Positions 12,788 to 17,080 of a DNA stretch of 17,080 nucleotides are shown here, piece by piece. A program made the translations under genes and the position numbers. Source of the DNA: Methylophilales bacterium UBA4017. Lineage in GTDB: Bacteria > Pseudomonadota > Gammaproteobacteria > Burkholderiales > Methylophilaceae. Where the stretch lies: the NCBI GenBank assembly GCA_002384685.1, contig DGAZ01000032.1, positions 11,501 through 28,580 of the forward strand, given 5' to 3'. The notes beneath the pieces were generated by a model. It saw only the letters and a program-made list of their open reading frames with translations. It ran no database searches and was not told the DNA's origin. The stretch's first letter is position 1; each line of letters starts with the position of its first letter.

Positions 12788-14216
12788 GGTATTAAGGAAA
12801 ATTCTTAGTGAAGGTAAAGACATTGCTATAAATAGCAAGGAAGTTAAAGAGGGGACTATATTCATAGCAATGCAGGGCCTAGAATTTGATGGAAGAGACT
12901 ATATCAATGAGGCCATCAAAAAAGGAGCTTCAGCAATAATTTATGAAGCCACTAATTTTAAAGAAAAAAAAGTGTGGGATATTCCAAGTCTTGCCATACA
13001 TAACCTAAAACAAGAGCTACCTGAAATTGCAGGTTTATTTTATCAAAATCCCACAAAATTCTTAAAAGTAATAGGTGTTACAGGGACAAATGGAAAGACT
13101 TCAGTGGTAGGATGGCTTCAACAATGCCTATCAAATCTACATCAGAATGCAGGGTTGATTGGAACGTTAGGATCAGGAAAGGGGCACTTAGAAAAAACCT
13201 CAAACACAACTCCTGACATCATTTCTTTAAATAAGATATTTTATGAATTTAAAAAAAAAGGTATCCAATATGCTGCAATGGAAGTTTCGTCGCACGCGAT
13301 AAAACAGAACAGAATTGCAAATATAGTTTTTGATATAAAGGTACTAACAAATGTAACTAGAGATCATTTGGATTACCATAAAACATTATCTAATTATCAA
13401 AAAACAAAAAAACAATTTTTTAGTGATGGCGGGTGTAAAAACTTCGTCCTCAATGTTGATGACCATGTGGGTCAACAGCTAGTAAGCGAAATAGATTGGC
13501 ATGAAAAAAATTTAATCACATATGCCATAGATAATCAGGCTGACCTTTGTGCAACAAATATCGTCTACAAAGACAGTATGATGACATTTGATTTATTGCA
13601 TAAAGATAAAATTTACAATCTTCGTGCCAACGTTTTTGGTAAGCATAACGCATACAATTTATTAAGTGTTATTGCTTGTTTAGTAATGTACAAATTTTCA
13701 ATAAATAGCATTATTGAAGCAGTCCAGTTACTACAAAGTATCCAAGGAAGAAATGAGGTAATTCAATTCAATAGCGACGGAAGCCCCCAGGTCGTTATAG
13801 ACTATGCGCACACTCCAGATGCTCTAGAAAATATTCTGGTCTCATTGAAAACAATAGCAGTTAAGAATGTCATTTTGTTGTTTGGGTGTGGCGGTAACCG
13901 TGATAAAGGTAAAAGAAAAAAAATGGCATTAGTAGCAAATAAATATGCGGATAAAATTATTATAACAACAGACAATCCAAGACACGAGGATCCATCTGAG
14001 ATTATAAATGATATTTTAAAGCATATTACGACGAGACATATTGTGATTGAGTCTAGAGAGCAAGCAATCAAGGCAGGCGTTGAAATGTTGAGTGACGATT
14101 CTTTGCTCTTAATAGCTGGTAAGGGACACGAGGAATATCAAGAAGTCAAAGGAATAAGATATCCATTCTCCGACAAAGAAATTGCATTGTTAGAGCTAGG
14201 AAATATAAAAAATTGA
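12777..14216 (+). CDS. murE: UDP-MurNAc-L-Ala-D-Glu:meso-diaminopimelate ligase
   Basis: Mur ligase that adds the third residue of the peptidoglycan stem peptide in the cytoplasm. It has 479 residues. The N-terminal UDP-binding domain contains INSKEVKEGTIFIAMQG, the central ATPase has P-loop VTGTNGKTS (101-109) with NTTPD (143-147) and MEVSSHA, and the C-terminal domain includes VVIDYAHTPDAL. DNPR (399-402) is the signature for meso-diaminopimelate, not lysine, so the wall is the Gram-negative type. Two adjacent ATGs (12777 and 12780) both lie inside the ftsI 3' end and the choice is not decidable by eye. The stop overlaps the murF start (TTGA). Confidence 0.98.
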   Translation: MMSEVLRKILSEGKDIAINSKEVKEGTIFIAMQGLEFDGRDYINEAIKKGASAIIYEATNFKEKKVWDIPSLAIHNLKQELPEIAGLFYQNPTKFLKVIGVTGTNGKTSVVGWLQQCLSNLHQNAGLIGTLGSGKGHLEKTSNTTPDIISLNKIFYEFKKKGIQYAAMEVSSHAIKQNRIANIVFDIKVLTNVTRDHLDYHKTLSNYQKTKKQFFSDGGCKNFVLNVDDHVGQQLVSEIDWHEKNLITYAIDNQADLCATNIVYKDSMMTFDLLHKDKIYNLRANVFGKHNAYNLLSVIACLVMYKFSINSIIEAVQLLQSIQGRNEVIQFNSDGSPQVVIDYAHTPDALENILVSLKTIAVKNVILLFGCGGNRDKGKRKKMALVANKYADKIIITTDNPRHEDPSEIINDILKHITTRHIVIESREQAIKAGVEMLSDDSLLLIAGKGHEEYQEVKGIRYPFSDKEIALLELGNIKN

Positions 14217-15559
14217 TAGCGCTCAAACTAAGTAAGCTAATTGCGATAGTTGGTGGAAAAATTAGACAACAAGACGTTGACGAGGCTGAGGTTGTCAGCG
14301 GCTTTTCAATAGATTCAAGAACATTGAATAAAAATGAAGTATTCATAGCGATCGTAGGTGATAACTTTGATGGTAATAATTACATAGATGAGGTAATTGA
14401 AAAAGGGTCACCATGGATAATTAGCTCAGCAAAAAATCATAAAAATGATCAATGTATTTATGTAGAAAATACAAGAGAAGCGTTAAGCAAAATTGCAGCG
14501 CATTTCATTGGAATAGTGGCTCCTAAGGTTATTGCAATAACTGGAAGCAATGGAAAGACTACTACTAAAGAAATGGTAGCGAAAATCCTATTTCAAAAGT
14601 ACTCTAAGAGTGAGGTATTAGTAACTAAGGGTAACTTCAATAATGATATTGGACTACCATTAACCTTATTTAATTTAAATCAGAACCACAAGATTGTTGT
14701 GCTTGAAATGGGCATGAACCATGAAGGTGAAATAATAAAGTTATGTGAGATAGCGCCACCAGATATTGCCGTTATAACAAATATAGGTGAAGCGCACATT
14801 GAAAATTTTTCATCAAAAGATGCGATTGCAAAAGCAAAAAAGGAAATACTAATAGGAGCAAAGAGCGATGCTATAGCAGTTTTACCTCAAGATGACAGCT
14901 ATCTTAGTTACCTCAGATCAGGTTTGTTATTACAAAAATTTATTTCATTTGGCACACATGAGCATAGTGATATTAGGGTTGAACTTACAAAAACAGCATT
15001 AACAATTTATGGGGAAAGCGTAAATATCAAGGCAACTTTGCTCGGAAAAGAAAATTTAATAAATATGGCAGCAGCCGTTGCAGTAGCAACAGCCTTAGGC
15101 ATATCAAAAGACTGTGTGATAAAAGCGTTTAAAGATTTTTCTCCGATACCAGGAAGGCTGGAGATTAAAAAAATAGATAGGAATATTACGATTATAGACG
15201 ATAGCTATAATTCGAACCCATCTTCAATGATAATGGCGATTGACGTATTGAATGAACACAAGCTTAAAAAAATATTGATTGTTGGGGATATGGCCGAGTT
15301 AGGACCATTATCAAAAAAATACCATATTAATATGGGCCATTATATTCTAGGGAAAAAAATTGATTTAGTCCTGGGAATTGGCAATATGACTAAACATCTT
15401 ATAGATGTAATAGGAACGAAAGGCTTTTGGTATACATCAAAAGAAACCCTGTTGCGTGATTTGAAAAAAAAATTACAAAAGGATAGTGTCGTCCTTGTAA
15501 AAGGATCGCGTGTTATGCGAATGGAAGAAATTGTTAATGCACTTGAAGAACAAGAATAA
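14213..15559 (+). CDS. murF: UDP-MurNAc-tripeptide:D-Ala-D-Ala ligase
   Basis: Mur ligase that completes UDP-MurNAc-pentapeptide by adding D-Ala-D-Ala. It has 448 residues. The N-terminal domain has GFSIDSRTLNKNEVFIAI (30-47), the P-loop AITGSNGKTTT lies at about 108-118, KGNFNNDIGLPLTL and VLEMGMNHEGEI follow, then the C-terminal IIDDSYNSNPSSM block. TTG at 14213 overlaps the murE stop (TTGA). No ATG lies near the conserved N-terminus, and AGGAAA lies upstream, so TTG is the likely start. mraY follows after 17 bases, the largest gap within the mur genes here. Confidence 0.97.
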   Translation: MIALKLSKLIAIVGGKIRQQDVDEAEVVSGFSIDSRTLNKNEVFIAIVGDNFDGNNYIDEVIEKGSPWIISSAKNHKNDQCIYVENTREALSKIAAHFIGIVAPKVIAITGSNGKTTTKEMVAKILFQKYSKSEVLVTKGNFNNDIGLPLTLFNLNQNHKIVVLEMGMNHEGEIIKLCEIAPPDIAVITNIGEAHIENFSSKDAIAKAKKEILIGAKSDAIAVLPQDDSYLSYLRSGLLLQKFISFGTHEHSDIRVELTKTALTIYGESVNIKATLLGKENLINMAAAVAVATALGISKDCVIKAFKDFSPIPGRLEIKKIDRNITIIDDSYNSNPSSMIMAIDVLNEHKLKKILIVGDMAELGPLSKKYHINMGHYILGKKIDLVLGIGNMTKHLIDVIGTKGFWYTSKETLLRDLKKKLQKDSVVLVKGSRVMRMEEIVNALEEQE

Positions 15560-15576
15560 CTAAAAGGAATGAGCTG

Positions 15577-16680
15577 ATGTTACTGGAATTGTTTAGATGG
15601 CTTGCTGAGGATTATAGTGCATTCAATGTATTTAACTACATATCATTGAGGGCAGTTTTGGCTGTCATAACCTCTTTGCTAGTTTCATTTATATTCGGAC
15701 CATGGTTTATTAGAAAATTAGGGGATTATAGTTTCGGTCAATATATAAGGGCAGATGGTCCGGAGGGGCATTTAGTAAAAAATGGTACTCCAACTATGGG
15801 AGGCGGTTTAATAATAATTTCGGTAATAATTTCTTCTTTATTATGGGGAGATTTATCCAATAGATTTATGTGGCTTTTAATGATAGTTGTTGTAGGTTTT
15901 GGATTTATTGGTCTGATAGATGATTACAGTAAAATAAAAAATAAAAAAGCGGATGGCCTAAGCGCTTTGCAAAAATATGCCTTGCAATCGCTATTAGGAT
16001 TGGGAGTCGCAATTTACTTACTAATAAGCTCAACCACACCACAAGAAACTGAACTACTAATTCCATTTTTTAAAGATTTAAGCATACCAATTGGCATAAC
16101 GGGTTTTTTACTTTTGACATACATCGTAATCGTTGGAAGTAGTAACGCAGTAAACCTAACGGATGGATTAGATGGGCTTGCTATAATGCCTGTCGTTATG
16201 GTTATTAGCGCACTCGGAATATTTGCATACTTAACTGGCAACAGTATTTTTTCTACCTATTTAAATATCCCTTACATTGATGGGGCAGGCGAATTAACTA
16301 TATTTTGTGCAGCCATAGCTGGTGCAGGACTTGGATTTTTATGGTTTAACGCTTATCCAGCTGAAGTATTTATGGGGGATCTAGGATCTTTGTCGTTAGG
16401 AGCCGCCATGGGGACATTAGCGGTTATAGTGCGGCAGGAAATTATTTTAATGATTATGGCTGGATTATTTGTTGTTGAAACGTTATCAGTAGCCCTTCAG
16501 GTCAGTTACTTCAGGTATACAAAAAAACGATACGGCGAAGGGAGAAGAATTTTTTTAATGGCACCCCTCCATCATCATTACGAAAAAAAAGGGTGGAAGG
16601 AAACGCAAGTAGTAGTTAGATTTTGGATTATCACTATGATGCTTGTGCTTATCGGTCTTGCAAGTTTGAAAATTCGATAA
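15577..16680 (+). CDS. mraY: Phospho-MurNAc-pentapeptide translocase
   Basis: Integral membrane enzyme that transfers phospho-MurNAc-pentapeptide onto undecaprenyl phosphate to make lipid I. It has 367 residues with about ten membrane spans. Catalytic features match E. coli MraY position for position: Asp115-Asp116 in LIDDYSK, SNAVNLTDGLDGLA (189-202), Asp267 in FMGDLGSL, and the PLHHHYEKKGW loop (330-340). The N-terminal DGPEGHLVKNGTPTMGG block (60-76) is present. ATG at 15577 has AAGGA at proper spacing. Its TAA overlaps the murD ATG by one base. Confidence 0.98.
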   Translation: MLLELFRWLAEDYSAFNVFNYISLRAVLAVITSLLVSFIFGPWFIRKLGDYSFGQYIRADGPEGHLVKNGTPTMGGGLIIISVIISSLLWGDLSNRFMWLLMIVVVGFGFIGLIDDYSKIKNKKADGLSALQKYALQSLLGLGVAIYLLISSTTPQETELLIPFFKDLSIPIGITGFLLLTYIVIVGSSNAVNLTDGLDGLAIMPVVMVISALGIFAYLTGNSIFSTYLNIPYIDGAGELTIFCAAIAGAGLGFLWFNAYPAEVFMGDLGSLSLGAAMGTLAVIVRQEIILMIMAGLFVVETLSVALQVSYFRYTKKRYGEGRRIFLMAPLHHHYEKKGWKETQVVVRFWIITMMLVLIGLASLKIR

Positions 16681-17080
16681 TGAGCAATATAACATCACCG
16701 GCACAGCCCCAACCAAATGATTTCCAAGAAAATTATTTAATAGTTGGCTTGGGAAGGTCAGGGTTATCTAGCGCTAAATATTTAGCAAAATATGAAACTA
16801 CATTTGGTAAGACAATTAATATAAGTAGCTACGATAAATTTAAGAATATAAATGAACAAAAAAAAATACTTAAGGGACTTAATGTTAAAAATTTTTATAC
16901 AGGCGATATAAAAGCAGAATACTGTACAAAAGGCTCGTACATTGTATTGAGCCCAGGGATTGATTTCAATGAAATAGAAGAAATCACTCAAGGGAACAAA
17001 GTGGTTAATGATATTTTTTTATTCTTGAAATATATAGAAAAAAAGCATAATGCGACAAGAAATTTAAAGATTATTGGCGT
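16680..17080 (+). CDS. murD: UDP-MurNAc-L-alanine:D-glutamate ligase (3' truncated)
   Basis: Mur ligase that adds D-glutamate as the second stem-peptide residue. Only the first 133 codons are in the window. ATG at 16680 overlaps the mraY stop (TAATG). After a roughly 18-residue polar extension the UDP-binding Rossmann-like domain begins at NYLIVGLGRSGLSSAKYLA (18-36). YIVLSPGID (87-95) follows, and VVNDIFLFLKY (108-118) matches the V-G-D-I-E-L-F position of E. coli MurD. The window ends at KIIG, immediately before the expected ATP-binding TGTNGKS loop. Position after mraY is canonical for the dcw cluster. Confidence 0.95.
   Translation, partial: MSNITSPAQPQPNDFQENYLIVGLGRSGLSSAKYLAKYETTFGKTINISSYDKFKNINEQKKILKGLNVKNFYTGDIKAEYCTKGSYIVLSPGIDFNEIEEITQGNKVVNDIFLFLKYIEKKHNATRNLKIIG

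Noticed and set aside
1..17080. Mobile elements, CRISPR arrays, attachment sites, tRNA or horizontally acquired islands
   Set aside because: No transposase, integrase, spaced direct-repeat array or tRNA fold was seen. Base composition and gene packing look uniform, and all gene families are core or metabolic.

Overview
The window is a stretch of an AT-rich, very compact bacterial chromosome, and everything in it is core or metabolic. There is no mobile element, CRISPR array, tRNA or rRNA. Three features point to a streamlined methylotrophic betaproteobacterium, most likely the Methylophilales OM43/LD28 ('Candidatus Methylopumilus') type. The first is an NAD-linked molybdenum formate dehydrogenase operon in the fds order. 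The second is a type A RNase P RNA with the betaproteobacterial core, which lacks P13/P14. The third is gene content with single-digit spacing and stop/start overlaps. The lineage is inferred from memory of these families, not from a database search.

Layout. (1) Positions 1-2777, plus strand: the end of a formate dehydrogenase operon, with fdsA (5' truncated by the window), fdhD/fdsC and fdsD. It supplies NADH from formate, the last step of C1 oxidation. (2) Positions 2780-7020, minus strand: a membrane glycosyltransferase of the GT-C/PMT type, rpmE with a strong terminator, rho, trxA, and the dual-BON lipoprotein dolP. (3) Positions 7066-8929, plus strand: rsmI overlapping pyrC. (4) Positions 8948-9235, plus strand: rnpB, unusually short, followed by an intrinsic terminator. 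(5) Positions 9285-17080, plus strand: the start of the dcw (division and cell wall) cluster in canonical order: mraZ, rsmH, ftsL, ftsI, murE, murF, mraY, murD (3' truncated by the window). These genes mostly overlap or abut. They make the meso-diaminopimelate-type UDP-MurNAc-pentapeptide, lipid I, and the septal transpeptidase.

Two places deserve most attention. First, rsmH is broken by one base at a run of ten A's (10109-10118). Reading -1 there restores a 312-residue protein with every family motif, so the gene is a candidate for slippage rescue, a recent lesion, or a homopolymer sequencing error. Second, the mraZ leader carries three 10-bp-phased TGGGN-like MraZ boxes. The last box forms the 5' arm of a long hairpin followed by a T-rich run, immediately before the mraZ ribosome binding site. 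This suggests the cluster may be controlled by both MraZ autoregulation and transcription attenuation.
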